Positions 36,999-45,333 of a stretch of 64,000 nucleotides of DNA are shown piece by piece. The stretch lies in NCBI RefSeq assembly GCF_004570875.1, contig NZ_SPQK01000023.1, positions 1 through 64,000 of the forward strand, written 5' to 3'. The notes beneath the pieces are model-generated. The model made no database searches. It saw only the letters and a program-made list of their open reading frames with translations, and was not told where the DNA came from. Each line of letters opens with the position of its first letter. The stretch's first letter is position 1. Origin of the DNA: Blastococcus sp. CT_GayMR16 (GTDB lineage Bacteria; Actinomycetota; Actinomycetes; Mycobacteriales; Geodermatophilaceae). A program made the translations under genes and the position numbers.

Positions 36999-37025
36999 GT
37001 TTCGGTCCGGCTTCGTCCGGGGTAA
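36999..37025 (+). promoter_or_regulatory. SigF/SigB-type promoter of the anti-sigma/sigma operon
   Basis: GTTT at 36999-37002 and GGGTAA at 37020-37025, separated by 17 bases (16 if the -10 is counted as GGGGTA). This fits the actinobacterial SigF/SigB consensus GTTT-N15-17-GGGTA. It lies 129 bp upstream of the anti-sigma gene and points toward it, implying autoregulation of the sigma operon. Confidence 0.7.
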
Positions 37026-37153
37026 TCGGCCGGGGTTGGGCGGTGATCGGGTGACGAACCCGGGCCGCCACCCGTGCCCCGCGTGGGACACGACAGGATG
37101 GACCGCCGCGACTCGAAGGCCGAGCGCGCCGGGAACGAAGGAGCGGACGACGG

Positions 37154-37651
37154 ATGGTCGACTCGAGGGGTGCCCTCGCTCAGGACGGGCGACGCGCGGA
37201 GCGGTTGGAGCTGCGCGTGCCCACCACCGCCACGCAGCTGCCCGCGGTACGGGCCATGGCCGCTGACCTGGCGATCCGGATGGACTACGACCTCGACGCG
37301 GTCGAGGACCTCCGCTTGGCCGTGGACGAGGCCTGCGCGACGCTCGCCCAGATCGCCACCGGCGACGCGCCGCTCACCGTCATCTTCGAGACGACCCGCG
37401 CCGGGCTGCACATCGAGGCCTGGGTCCCCACCCCCGAGGGGGCCGAGGTGCCGCGCGACGGCTTCGGCTGGGCGATCCTGGCCACCCTGGTCGACGCCGT
37501 GGACGCCCGCCGGTCGACCCAGGCCGACGTGCCTGCGGGCGACGGTTCCGACACCCCCGTGGGCCTCATCGCCATGGACAAGTACCTGCCCGGTCAGCGC
37601 CCCGCCCCCGTCGGCAGCGATGCAGGCCAGAACCTCTCGGTGGCCCGGTGA
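37154..37651 (+). CDS. rsbW: RsbW/UsfX-like anti-sigma factor
   Basis: A 165-residue HATPase-fold protein. The segment DLDAVEDLRLAVDEACATL matches M. tuberculosis UsfX, in which the usual N-box asparagine is also replaced; the C-terminal GFGWAILATLVDAVD also aligns with UsfX. It should bind and inhibit the sigma factor encoded next. The sigma gene GTG at 37648 overlaps its stop in GTGA, enforcing balanced synthesis. A SigF-type promoter lies upstream. Confidence 0.88.
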   Translation: MVDSRGALAQDGRRAERLELRVPTTATQLPAVRAMAADLAIRMDYDLDAVEDLRLAVDEACATLAQIATGDAPLTVIFETTRAGLHIEAWVPTPEGAEVPRDGFGWAILATLVDAVDARRSTQADVPAGDGSDTPVGLIAMDKYLPGQRPAPVGSDAGQNLSVAR

Positions 37652-38739
37652 GCCGGTCGCCGGCCACCGACGAGACACCCGTCGTGGGGACTCCTGTGCC
37701 TGACCAGAGGTCCGCAGCGACGCACGGAGCAGCGGAGGACGACATCGCAGCGCAGAACAGTCCGGCCGAGGAGGTTCCCGGCCCCCGGGCCGAGGACGGC
37801 GACGTTGCCCCCACGACCGACCCGGACGCGGACGCCGTCGACGTGGTCGCCGATGCCGTCGTCGAACCCGATGCTGTCGTCGAACCCGATGCCGTTGTCG
37901 AGCCCGATGCCGTTGTCGAACCCGATGCCGTCGTCGAGCCCGATGCCGTCGCCGAACCCGATGCGCCGCCCATCTCGGACAACCGCCGCCGGGCCCAACG
38001 GACCGCCCCGCTCTTCGCCGAGCTCGCCACGCTGGAGAAGGACGACCCGCGCCGCGAGCGGCTGCGGGAGATCCTCGTCGAGGAGCACCTCCCCCTGGTC
38101 CGGCACTTCGCGCGGCGGTTCAGCAACCGCGGGGAGCCCTTCGACGACCTGTTGCAGGTCGGCACGCTCGGCCTGATCGCGGCGATCGACCGGTTCGACC
38201 CGACGCGCGGTGTCGAGTTCCTCTCCTTCGCCGTCCCGACGATCACCGGCGAGATCAAGCGGCACTTCCGCGACCAGGGCTGGTCGGTCCGCGTACCGCG
38301 TCGGCTGCAGGAGCTGCACCTGTCGCTGAACGCCGCGGTCGGTGAGCTCGCGCAGAAGAACGGCCGGGCGCCGACCCCGTCGGAGCTGGCCGCCCACCTG
38401 GGAATCCCCCGCGCGGAGGTGCTCGAGGGGCTGGCCGTCGCCAACGCCTACCGCAGCAGCTCGCTCGACGAGCGGCTCTCGGGTGAGGACGACTCCCCCA
38501 CCCTCGCCGCGACCCTCGGCGAGGAGGACGCCGCGCTCGAGGGCGTCGAGTACCGGGAGTCGCTGCAGCCGCTGCTGGCGACCATCCCCGCCCGCGAGCG
38601 ACGGATCCTGATCCTGCGGTTCTTCGGCAACATGACGCAGTCGCAGATCGCTGCGGACATCGGCATCTCGCAGATGCACGTGTCCCGGCTGCTCAGCCAG
38701 ACCCTGGCCAAGCTCCGCGAGGGCCTGCTCAAGGACTGA
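37648..38739 (+). CDS. sigF: RNA polymerase sigma factor, SigB/SigF/SigG family, with repeat-bearing N-terminal extension
   Basis: A 363-residue group 3 sigma factor. Residues ~145-363 carry region 2 (EEHLPLVRHFARRF, DDLLQVGTLGLIAAIDRFDP), region 3 (RHFRDQGWSVRVPRRLQEL) and region 4 (ILRFFGNMTQSQIAADIGIS with HTH). The first ~110 residues are an acidic extension absent from typical ~260-residue SigF proteins. It includes six tandem VVEPDA-type units (residues ~69-104). GTG at 37648 overlaps the anti-sigma stop. It is expected to direct stress genes from GTTT...GGGTA promoters. Which of SigB, SigF or SigG it equals cannot be settled here. Confidence 0.92.
   Translation: MSRSPATDETPVVGTPVPDQRSAATHGAAEDDIAAQNSPAEEVPGPRAEDGDVAPTTDPDADAVDVVADAVVEPDAVVEPDAVVEPDAVVEPDAVVEPDAVAEPDAPPISDNRRRAQRTAPLFAELATLEKDDPRRERLREILVEEHLPLVRHFARRFSNRGEPFDDLLQVGTLGLIAAIDRFDPTRGVEFLSFAVPTITGEIKRHFRDQGWSVRVPRRLQELHLSLNAAVGELAQKNGRAPTPSELAAHLGIPRAEVLEGLAVANAYRSSSLDERLSGEDDSPTLAATLGEEDAALEGVEYRESLQPLLATIPARERRILILRFFGNMTQSQIAADIGISQMHVSRLLSQTLAKLREGLLKD
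37852..37959 (+). repeat. Six tandem 18-bp repeats inside the sigma gene
   Basis: Six consecutive 18-bp units of the form GATGCCGTCGTCGAACCC, differing only at a few mostly third-codon positions (GTC/GTT, GAA/GAG; one GTC/GCC), encoding D-A-V-V-E-P. The unit is in phase, so copy-number change would not break the reading frame. Confidence 0.92.
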
Positions 38740-38828
38740 ACGGTGTGTTCCGCGGCGCGGGGGCCGGAGGCCTCCCGGCGCGGCACACGGACCGGCTCCG
38801 CGTGACAGGGGACGGCACGTGGCCGCGG

Positions 38829-38847
38829 TGCGATCCGGAGGATCGCA
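38829..38847. terminator. Hairpin between sigma and SPFH genes
   Basis: TGCGATCC, three bases, GGATCGCA: a perfect 8-bp stem four bases before the SPFH stop codon, in a convergent intergenic region. Confidence 0.55.
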
Positions 38848-38850
38848 GTG

Positions 38851-40020
38851 TCATTGCGCCGGCGGCAGCTCGGCGCTCCCGATGCCGCGGACCTCGTCCT
38901 TGGCCTGGGCGAGCGAGGGCGTCGTCGGCGGGGGCGCGTCGGCGATGCTGGAGAGCTCGATCTTCGCCTCCGGCTGGGCGGCTGCCGGCGGGAGCTGTGA
39001 CTCGAACCAGCCGCTGGTGTCCATCTCCGAGGTGGGCGTCGCGGTGCCGTTGGGCGACGCGCCGACGTCCAGCCAGGACTTGCCCTCTTCGGCGCCGCCC
39101 AGCCGGGACAGGCCCTCCAGCGCCTTGCTGAACTCGCTGGGGACGATCCACATCTTGTTGGCGTCGCCCTGCGCGATCTTCGGCAGCGTCTGCAGGTACT
39201 GGTAGGCGAGCAGGCCCTGGTCGGGCTTCCCGTCGTGGATGGCCTGGAAGACCGTCTCGATCGACTTGGCCTGGCCCTGGGCCTGCAGGAACAGCGCCGC
39301 CCGCTCACCCTCGGCGCGCAGGATGCGGCTCTGCCGCTCCGCCTCCGCCTCGAGGATCGCCGCCTGCTTCTTGCCCTCGGCCGACAGGATCGCCGCCGCC
39401 TTCTGGCCCTCGGCGGTCGTGATCGCCGACTGCCGCGCACCCTCGGCGGTGAGGATGATCGCGCGCTTGTCGCGGTCGGCGCGCATCTGCTTCTCCATCG
39501 AGTCGCGGATGGACGCCGGCGGGTCGATCGCCTTGATCTCGACCCGGGCCACCCGGAGACCCCACGGGCCGGTCGTGCCGTCGAGCACCTCGCGGAGCTG
39601 GCTGTTGATGCCGTCCCGCCCGGTCAGGGCTCCCTCGAGGTTGAGCCCGCCGACGACGTTACGCAGCGTCGTCGTGGTCAGCTGCTCCATGCCGGTGATG
39701 TAGTTGGCGATCCCGTACACCGCCAGGCGCGGGTCGGTGACCTGGAAGTACAGGACCGTGTCGATGCCGACCTGCAGGTTGTCCGAGGTGATCACCGGCT
39801 GCGGCGGGAAGGAGATGACCTGCTCGCGCAGGTCGATGGTCGCCCGCACCCGGTCAACGAAAGGCACGAGCAGGCTCAGGCCGGGCTGGAGGGTGCGGCT
39901 GTAGCGGCCGAGCCGCTCGATCACCTTCGCCTGGGCCTGGGGAACGATGGTCACGCTCTTGGCCAGCACGATGATCACGAACAGCGCCACCACGATCAGC
40001 GCGATGAGTGCGGGTGTCAC
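38851..40020 (-). CDS. SPFH/Band 7 membrane protein (stomatin/QmcA-like)
   Basis: A 389-residue protein: one N-terminal membrane helix (residues ~4-22), then the SPFH domain (IVPQAQAKVIERLGRYSRTL, LQVGIDTVLYFQVTDP, VGGLNLEGALTGRDGIN). A long helical stretch of A-E-G-x-R/K-x-A-x-I repeats follows (~195-265, coiled coil), and an extra proline-rich tail. The family forms oligomeric membrane microdomain scaffolds. The adjacent NfeD gene in the same direction is the classical partner. ATG... GTG at 40020 with GGGAGGC upstream. Confidence 0.9.
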   Translation of the reverse strand: MTPALIALIVVALFVIIVLAKSVTIVPQAQAKVIERLGRYSRTLQPGLSLLVPFVDRVRATIDLREQVISFPPQPVITSDNLQVGIDTVLYFQVTDPRLAVYGIANYITGMEQLTTTTLRNVVGGLNLEGALTGRDGINSQLREVLDGTTGPWGLRVARVEIKAIDPPASIRDSMEKQMRADRDKRAIILTAEGARQSAITTAEGQKAAAILSAEGKKQAAILEAEAERQSRILRAEGERAALFLQAQGQAKSIETVFQAIHDGKPDQGLLAYQYLQTLPKIAQGDANKMWIVPSEFSKALEGLSRLGGAEEGKSWLDVGASPNGTATPTSEMDTSGWFESQLPPAAAQPEAKIELSSIADAPPPTTPSLAQAKDEVRGIGSAELPPAQ

Positions 40021-40096
40021 GGGAGGCTCCCTTCCTCGGAGTCACCTGCGATCTTCCCCCTCGGAGGCGACCCGGGTCACGCTCCCGCTGTGCGGT

Positions 40097-40534
40097 TCAC
40101 TCCAGGGCGTCCCCGACGACCGCGGTGGCGCCGTCCACCTGCAGAATGCGGACGGTCTCCCCGACGGCGTAGGTCTCGCCGCTGTGCTGGGTGCGAGCGC
40201 TCCACTCGTCGGCCCCCATCCGGATGCGACCGCTCGAGGAGTCGATCTCGCGGGTCACCTTGGCGGTGCGGCCGATGAGGTTGTCGACGCCGTCGAGCTG
40301 GAGCGGGGTCCGCTGCGTGAGGTGCTTGGTCGCGATCGGGCGGACCAGCACCAACAGCACTCCCGAGATCGCGATGAATGCGATCATCTGCAGCACCGTG
40401 GCGCCGCCGAGCAGGGCCACGGTCATGCCGCCGAGCGCGCCACCGGCGAACATCAGCAGGACCAGGTCCAGGCTGACGACCTCCCCGGCGGCGAAGAGGC
40501 CCGCGGCGATCAGCCAGAGCAACCACGCAGCCAT
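40097..40534 (-). CDS. nfeD: NfeD-like membrane protein
   Basis: A 145-residue protein with two to three N-terminal helices (AAWLLWLIAAGLFAAGEVVS and a glycine-rich second pair). A C-terminal OB-fold domain follows: DNLIGRTAKVTREI, GRIRMGADEWSART, GETVRILQVDGATAVV. This is the short NfeD class that pairs with SPFH proteins to form membrane rafts and affect membrane quality control. ATG at 40534. It precedes the SPFH gene by 76 bp, same strand, so the two form an operon. Confidence 0.88.
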   Translation of the reverse strand: MAAWLLWLIAAGLFAAGEVVSLDLVLLMFAGGALGGMTVALLGGATVLQMIAFIAISGVLLVLVRPIATKHLTQRTPLQLDGVDNLIGRTAKVTREIDSSSGRIRMGADEWSARTQHSGETYAVGETVRILQVDGATAVVGDALE

Positions 40535-40631
40535 ATCCGGAGTGTCCCAGACCACGGCGTTCCTGGTGGGCCTCGTCTCACCCTGCGCTGCCGAACTGAT
40601 ACCCAGCAGTCCCCCGTCGTAGCGTGGCTGC

Positions 40632-41384
40632 GTGCACGACTTCCCCGCCGGCCGGTTCGCGGTCTGGGCGACGGCCTGGCTCAGCGGCCGCACGTCCTAC
40701 GACCACGCGCTCGACGCGCTGTCCGGCGACACCGCGCACCGGGTGTCCGGGCTGCCGGGCTCGGACGAGACGGTCCCCCTGGGCTCGGCGCTGAGCGCGC
40801 TGCGGGGGCTGGGCGAGCAACGCTTCCGGCTCGTGCTGCCCGTGCCCGGCGACGTCCGCGGCCTGCCCGCCGTCCCGAGCCTGGCCGCGGTCGCCCTGGA
40901 GTCGGGTCAGGCCGCCGTCGGTACGCGGCTGGTGCTCGTGCCCGAGCCCCTCGGCCCCGAGGTCATCGTCTGGACGGCGTTCCCGCTGGACGGCGCCCCG
41001 CCGGTCGCGCCGCCGGTGGAGGGCACGCTGCGTGCGGTCTCCGGACACCTCGACCTGGCCGTCGCCGACACCGCGCGGACCCTCGCGGGCCTGGACCTCG
41101 CCCGCTGGAATCCCGAGGTGCCGGCGCTGCTCGCCGGGCTGGGGAGGACGACGTCGGCGCCCGCGCTCCCGGACGACCACGACCCGCTGGCGGTCTCCGT
41201 GCTCGGCAAGGCCCAGCGGCTGGCCGCCGTCCTGGACCTGGCCATGGCCGACGCCCCGGGTGCCGCGGTCAACCACGCGCAGGCCGCCGCCCGCGACACC
41301 GCGCTGCGTCCGCTGGCGGACGCCGTCCGCGAGGCGACCACCGCCGCGTTCAACTGGATCCCACGGGAGCCTTCGCCTCGCTAG
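40632..41384 (+). CDS. Conserved actinobacterial hypothetical protein
   Basis: A 250-residue soluble protein with no domain I recognise by name. It begins HDFPAGRFAVWATAWLSGRTSYDHALDAL and has a middle beta-rich region and a helical C-terminus. No signal peptide, cysteines or metal motif are visible. A TAGCGT hexamer ends six bases before GTG 40632 and there is no ribosome site, so it is probably leaderless. It lies between nfeD (divergent) and a hemerythrin gene (12 bp downstream). Confidence 0.75.
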   Translation: MHDFPAGRFAVWATAWLSGRTSYDHALDALSGDTAHRVSGLPGSDETVPLGSALSALRGLGEQRFRLVLPVPGDVRGLPAVPSLAAVALESGQAAVGTRLVLVPEPLGPEVIVWTAFPLDGAPPVAPPVEGTLRAVSGHLDLAVADTARTLAGLDLARWNPEVPALLAGLGRTTSAPALPDDHDPLAVSVLGKAQRLAAVLDLAMADAPGAAVNHAQAAARDTALRPLADAVREATTAAFNWIPREPSPR

Positions 41385-41395
41385 CGTCCTGCGGC

Positions 41396-42034
41396 ATGAC
41401 CGCGCCGATGACGATGAACCGGCTCATCCACGCTGCCGTGCGACGGGACCTCGACCGACTGTCCACCGCTCTGGAGCGCCTGACCGTCGGAGACCGGGCC
41501 CGCGCCCAGGAGCTCGAGCGTGCCTTCGCGAACCTCCGGCTGGAGCTGACCCACCATCACGAGGGCGAGGACGCCCACATCTGGCCGATGCTCGCCTCGG
41601 CCGGGGTCGACCCGGAGCTGCTCTCCGCGATGGAGACCGAGCACCACGCGATGGCGGAGGCGCTGGCGGAGACCGATGCCGCGATGTCGACGCTGGCGCG
41701 GAGCGCCTCGGCCGACGATGCCGCGGCGGCCCGCGCGAGCGTGCTGCGGACGCAGGTCGTCGTGGAACACCACCTCACGCACGAGGAGACGGGCCTGGAG
41801 CCGGTCCTCGTCCCGCGCCTCGAGTCGCCGGAGTGGAAAGCGGTCGAGAAGAAGCTCAGCCGGCAGTCACCCGGCGTGGCCGGACGGTTCTTCGCCTGGC
41901 TGACCGACGGGATGTCCGACGAGCACCGGGCGTTCCTCAAGCAGACGGTTCCCACGCCGGTCGTGGTCGTCCTCGGGAAGGTGTTCGGACGCCGGTACAA
42001 CCGCGAGGTCGCACCGGTCTGGAAGACCCGCTAG
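41396..42034 (+). CDS. Hemerythrin HHE-domain protein
   Basis: A 212-residue protein. Residues ~10-145 form an HHE-type four-helix bundle with H-rich helices LTHHHEGEDAHIWP, METEHHAMAEAL and VVVEHHLTHEETGL in outline, supplying the diiron ligands. The tail (~150-212, SPGVAGRFFAWLTDGMSDEHRA) is typical of actinobacterial members. Roles proposed for the family include oxygen, NO or iron handling. ATG at 41396 has TAGCGT eight bases before it, possibly leaderless. Its stop overlaps the ferrochelatase stop on the other strand. Confidence 0.88.
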   Translation: MTAPMTMNRLIHAAVRRDLDRLSTALERLTVGDRARAQELERAFANLRLELTHHHEGEDAHIWPMLASAGVDPELLSAMETEHHAMAEALAETDAAMSTLARSASADDAAAARASVLRTQVVVEHHLTHEETGLEPVLVPRLESPEWKAVEKKLSRQSPGVAGRFFAWLTDGMSDEHRAFLKQTVPTPVVVVLGKVFGRRYNREVAPVWKTR

Positions 42035-43149
42035 GCGACCGGTCGCCGGACAAAACAACAGGCCGCCGGGCAGTTGGTGCCCAGGCGCGGGAGTCCCCCG
42101 GCGCGGCGCTCCCCGACCAGTTCGCGGATCGACGCGACGAACGCGGGATGGGTGCCCGCCGTCCCCGCCCGGGCGAAGGCCAGCCCGAGCTCCGTGGCGG
42201 TCTCCCTGGCCTCGTTGTCGAGGTCCCAGATCACCTCGAGGTGGTCGCTGATGAAACCGACCGGGAACACCACGACGGCGGTCTCGCCGGCGGCGGCCAG
42301 CGCGCGCAAGTGGTCGTTGATGTCGGGCTCCAGCCACGGCACCGACGGCGGCCCGCTGCGGCTCTGCCACACGAGGTCGAACGTGCGCCCGGGTGCCGCC
42401 TCGGCCACGACCCGCTCCGCGGCGGCCATCAGCTCCGCCTCGTAGGCGTGACCGTCGGGGCCGGCGGCGACGGCCATCGCGTCGGGGATGCTGTGCGCGG
42501 TCGCGACGAGCCGGGCCGTGGCGCGCAACTGCGCCGGCAGCGACTCCAGCGCCGCGGCGAGGGCATCGGCGTTGGCCTGCACGAACCCCGGGGCATCGAA
42601 GTAGTGCGGCAGCTTCTCCGCGGTCGGTCCCCCGCCGAAGGAGACCCGGGCCCGGGCGATGTCCTCGTGGTACTGCCTGCACCCGGAGAACGAGGCGTAG
42701 GCCGACGTCGCGAAGACGTAGACGTGCTCGACCCCGTCCTCGGCGAGCTGCCTCCAGGTTTCCTCCACATAGGGCGCCCAGTTGCGGTTGCCCCAGTACA
42801 CCGGCAGGCCGACGCCGCCGGCCGCGAGTTCCTTCTCGACGGCGGCGATCAGCGCCTTGTTCTGGTCGTTGATCGGGCTGACCCCACCGAAGTGGTGGTA
42901 GTGCTCGGCGACGGCCTCGAGCCGCTCCCGCGGGATGCCGCGCCCCCGGGTGACGTTCTCGAGGAAGGGCATCACGTCGTCATGGCCCTCGGGCCCGCCG
43001 AAGGAGAGCACCAGGAGCGCCTCCCGGCGCCCGGACGGGGCCGGGTCGGGAGACGGCTCGATGCCCCCGTTGTTCCGGACGGCGAGCGAGGGATCCTCGT
43101 CGGGTCGCTGACCTGCGGGCGTGATGTCGACGGCGGACTCGAGTGGCAC
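42031..43149 (-). CDS. hemH: Ferrochelatase (coproporphyrin ferrochelatase type)
   Basis: A 372-residue enzyme inserting iron into the porphyrin; in actinobacteria it acts on coproporphyrin III (CpfC). Visible features are LLVLSFGGPEG, VYWGNRNWAPYVEET, the active-site histidine in VATAHSIPDAM and the ExxxEL-type segment near AGPDGHAYEAEL. Cys157 and a C-terminal CPAACC cluster (C360, C364, C365) are candidate ligands for the [2Fe-2S] cluster typical of actinobacterial enzymes. The N-terminal ~40 residues are an extra polar tail. GTG at 43149. It follows fabI in the same orientation across a tandem-repeat spacer. Confidence 0.93.
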   Translation of the reverse strand: MPLESAVDITPAGQRPDEDPSLAVRNNGGIEPSPDPAPSGRREALLVLSFGGPEGHDDVMPFLENVTRGRGIPRERLEAVAEHYHHFGGVSPINDQNKALIAAVEKELAAGGVGLPVYWGNRNWAPYVEETWRQLAEDGVEHVYVFATSAYASFSGCRQYHEDIARARVSFGGGPTAEKLPHYFDAPGFVQANADALAAALESLPAQLRATARLVATAHSIPDAMAVAAGPDGHAYEAELMAAAERVVAEAAPGRTFDLVWQSRSGPPSVPWLEPDINDHLRALAAAGETAVVVFPVGFISDHLEVIWDLDNEARETATELGLAFARAGTAGTHPAFVASIRELVGERRAGGLPRLGTNCPAACCFVRRPVA

Positions 43150-43185
43150 TGCTGTTCTTCTTCTCTCCGGACGTCGACGGATGCA

Positions 43186-43292
43186 CTCACACGCCTACGG
43201 CGTGGCTCTGTGACCTCACACGCCTACGGCGTGGCTCTGTGACCTCACACGCCTACGGCGTGGCTCTGTGACCTCACACGCCTACGGCGTGG
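43186..43292. repeat. 29-bp tandem repeat, 3.7 copies, overlapping the fabI 3' end
   Basis: Three full identical copies of a 29-bp unit at 43186, 43215 and 43244, then a 20-bp partial copy at 43273-43292 which is the 3' end of fabI including its TGA. Each unit contains a small hairpin (CACGCC-TAC-GGCGTG). The array separates fabI from hemH. Confidence 0.95.
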
Positions 43293-44040
43293 AAGCCTCC
43301 GTCGACGTGCACGATCTCGCCGGTGGTGGCGGGGAACCAGTCCGAGAGCAGGGCGCACACGGCCTTGCCCGAGGGCTCGGTGTCGGTGACCGACCAGCCG
43401 AGCGGCGCCTGCGCCTCCCAGGCCTCCTCGAACTGCGAGCTGCCCGGGATGGACTTCATCGCCATGGTGCGCAGCGGGCCGGCGGCCACGAGGTTGACCC
43501 GGACGCCGTCGGGTCCGAGCTCGCGGGCGAGGTAGCGACTCGTGGACTCCAGTGCCGCCTTGGCCGCACCCATCCAGCCGTAGACGGGCCACGCCACGGT
43601 GGCGTCGAAGGTCAGCCCGACGACGGAGGCCTTGTCGCCGAACAGCGGCCGGCACGCGTGGGTGAGCGAGGCCAGCGACCACGACGACACCTGGAAGGCG
43701 GTCGCGGCGTGCTCCCACGCGACCTCGGAGAAGCCGTCGCCCATCGCCTCCTGCGGCGCGAAGCCGATCGAGTGGACGACGCCGTCCAGGACGTCGACGT
43801 GCTCGCGCAACCGATCGGCCAGCGTCGACAGATGCTCGGTGTTCGTCACGTCGAGCTCGATCACCGGCGCCTCCTGCGGCAGGCGCTTGGCGATCCGCTG
43901 GCACAGCGACAGCGCCCGACCGAAGTTCGACAGGACGACGGTGGCGCCCTGCTCCTGCGCGATCTTGGCCGCCGAGAACGCGATGGACGCCTCGGTCAGG
44001 ACCCCCGCGACGAGGATCTTCTTGCCCTCCAGGATGCCCA

Positions 44041-44041
<1 letters not shown>
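43274..44041 (-). CDS. fabI: Enoyl-ACP reductase (FabI/InhA family)
   Basis: A 255-residue NADH-dependent enoyl-ACP reductase, the last step of each fatty-acid elongation round. The cofactor segment is ILVAGVLTEASIAFSAA; VVHSIGFAPQ and the catalytic YGWMGAAKAALES (Y154, M157, K161) correspond to InhA Y158, M161 and K165. The substrate-binding loop (MKSIPGSSQFEEAWEAQ) is about a dozen residues shorter than in InhA, fitting ordinary-chain rather than mycolate-precursor substrates. ATG at 44041 overlaps the fabG stop by one base. Operon fabG-fabI-hemH. Confidence 0.94.
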
Positions 44042-44868
<827 letters not shown>

Positions 44869-44941
44869 TCACGTCGGAAGGACCCACTGTCGACCCTTAG
44901 CACCGCCGGACGGCGGGAAGGCTGCTCCCTAAGCTGGCTCG

Positions 44942-45145
44942 ATGTTCTTCCTCTTCGGCTTCGGCACCAAGCAACAGCACCTCGGCCCCGGGGAGACCCG
45001 AACCTGCCCTCGCTGCAACAACACGTCTCAGTGGAGTCGGATCCGGCAATTCAGTCAGTTCTCGTTGTTCTTCATCCCGGTGGCGCGCTGGAAGCGCCGT
45101 CAGCTCGAGGTCTGCGGCATCTGCGGCGCCGCCGTCGAGGTCTGA
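44942..45145 (+). CDS. Small zinc-ribbon protein
   Basis: A 67-residue protein with two CxxC pairs (CPRCNN and CGICGA) framing a basic, aromatic stretch; the first ~8 residues are hydrophobic (FFLFGFG). This matches small zinc-ribbon proteins seen across bacteria and eukaryotes in which a short hydrophobic segment precedes the ribbon. Function unknown. The TAAGCT hexamer ends six bases before ATG 44942 without a ribosome site, so the message is probably leaderless. A hairpin follows. Confidence 0.85.
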   Translation: MFFLFGFGTKQQHLGPGETRTCPRCNNTSQWSRIRQFSQFSLFFIPVARWKRRQLEVCGICGAAVEV

Positions 45146-45169
45146 GACCGCTCACGGCCGCGCCACTGG

Positions 45170-45186
45170 CCGGCCCGACGGGCCGG
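45170..45186 (+). terminator. Hairpin after zinc-ribbon gene
   Basis: CCGGCCC, three bases, GGGCCGG: a perfect 7-bp G/C stem 25 bases after the stop codon. Confidence 0.55.
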
Positions 45187-45333
45187 GCTCCGAACGGTTC
45201 GGCGGCGGTTGCTCCGTCCATCGGGTGCCGCTTCCGTGTGGGTCGGCCGGTCGACGTTTACGGTGTCAACGCGCGCGTGCCGTCGGGCTCGAGATGCGGC
45301 GGTGACACAACACCCACTCGGAGGGGCGACCTG

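Noticed and set aside
43186-43292. Tandem 29-bp array as a CRISPR
   Set aside because: Units are directly abutting without spacers, and one unit is the end of fabI.
43245-43904. 219-residue arginine-rich frame overlapping fabI
   Set aside because: It lies in another frame of fabI on the same strand and has no protein-like features.
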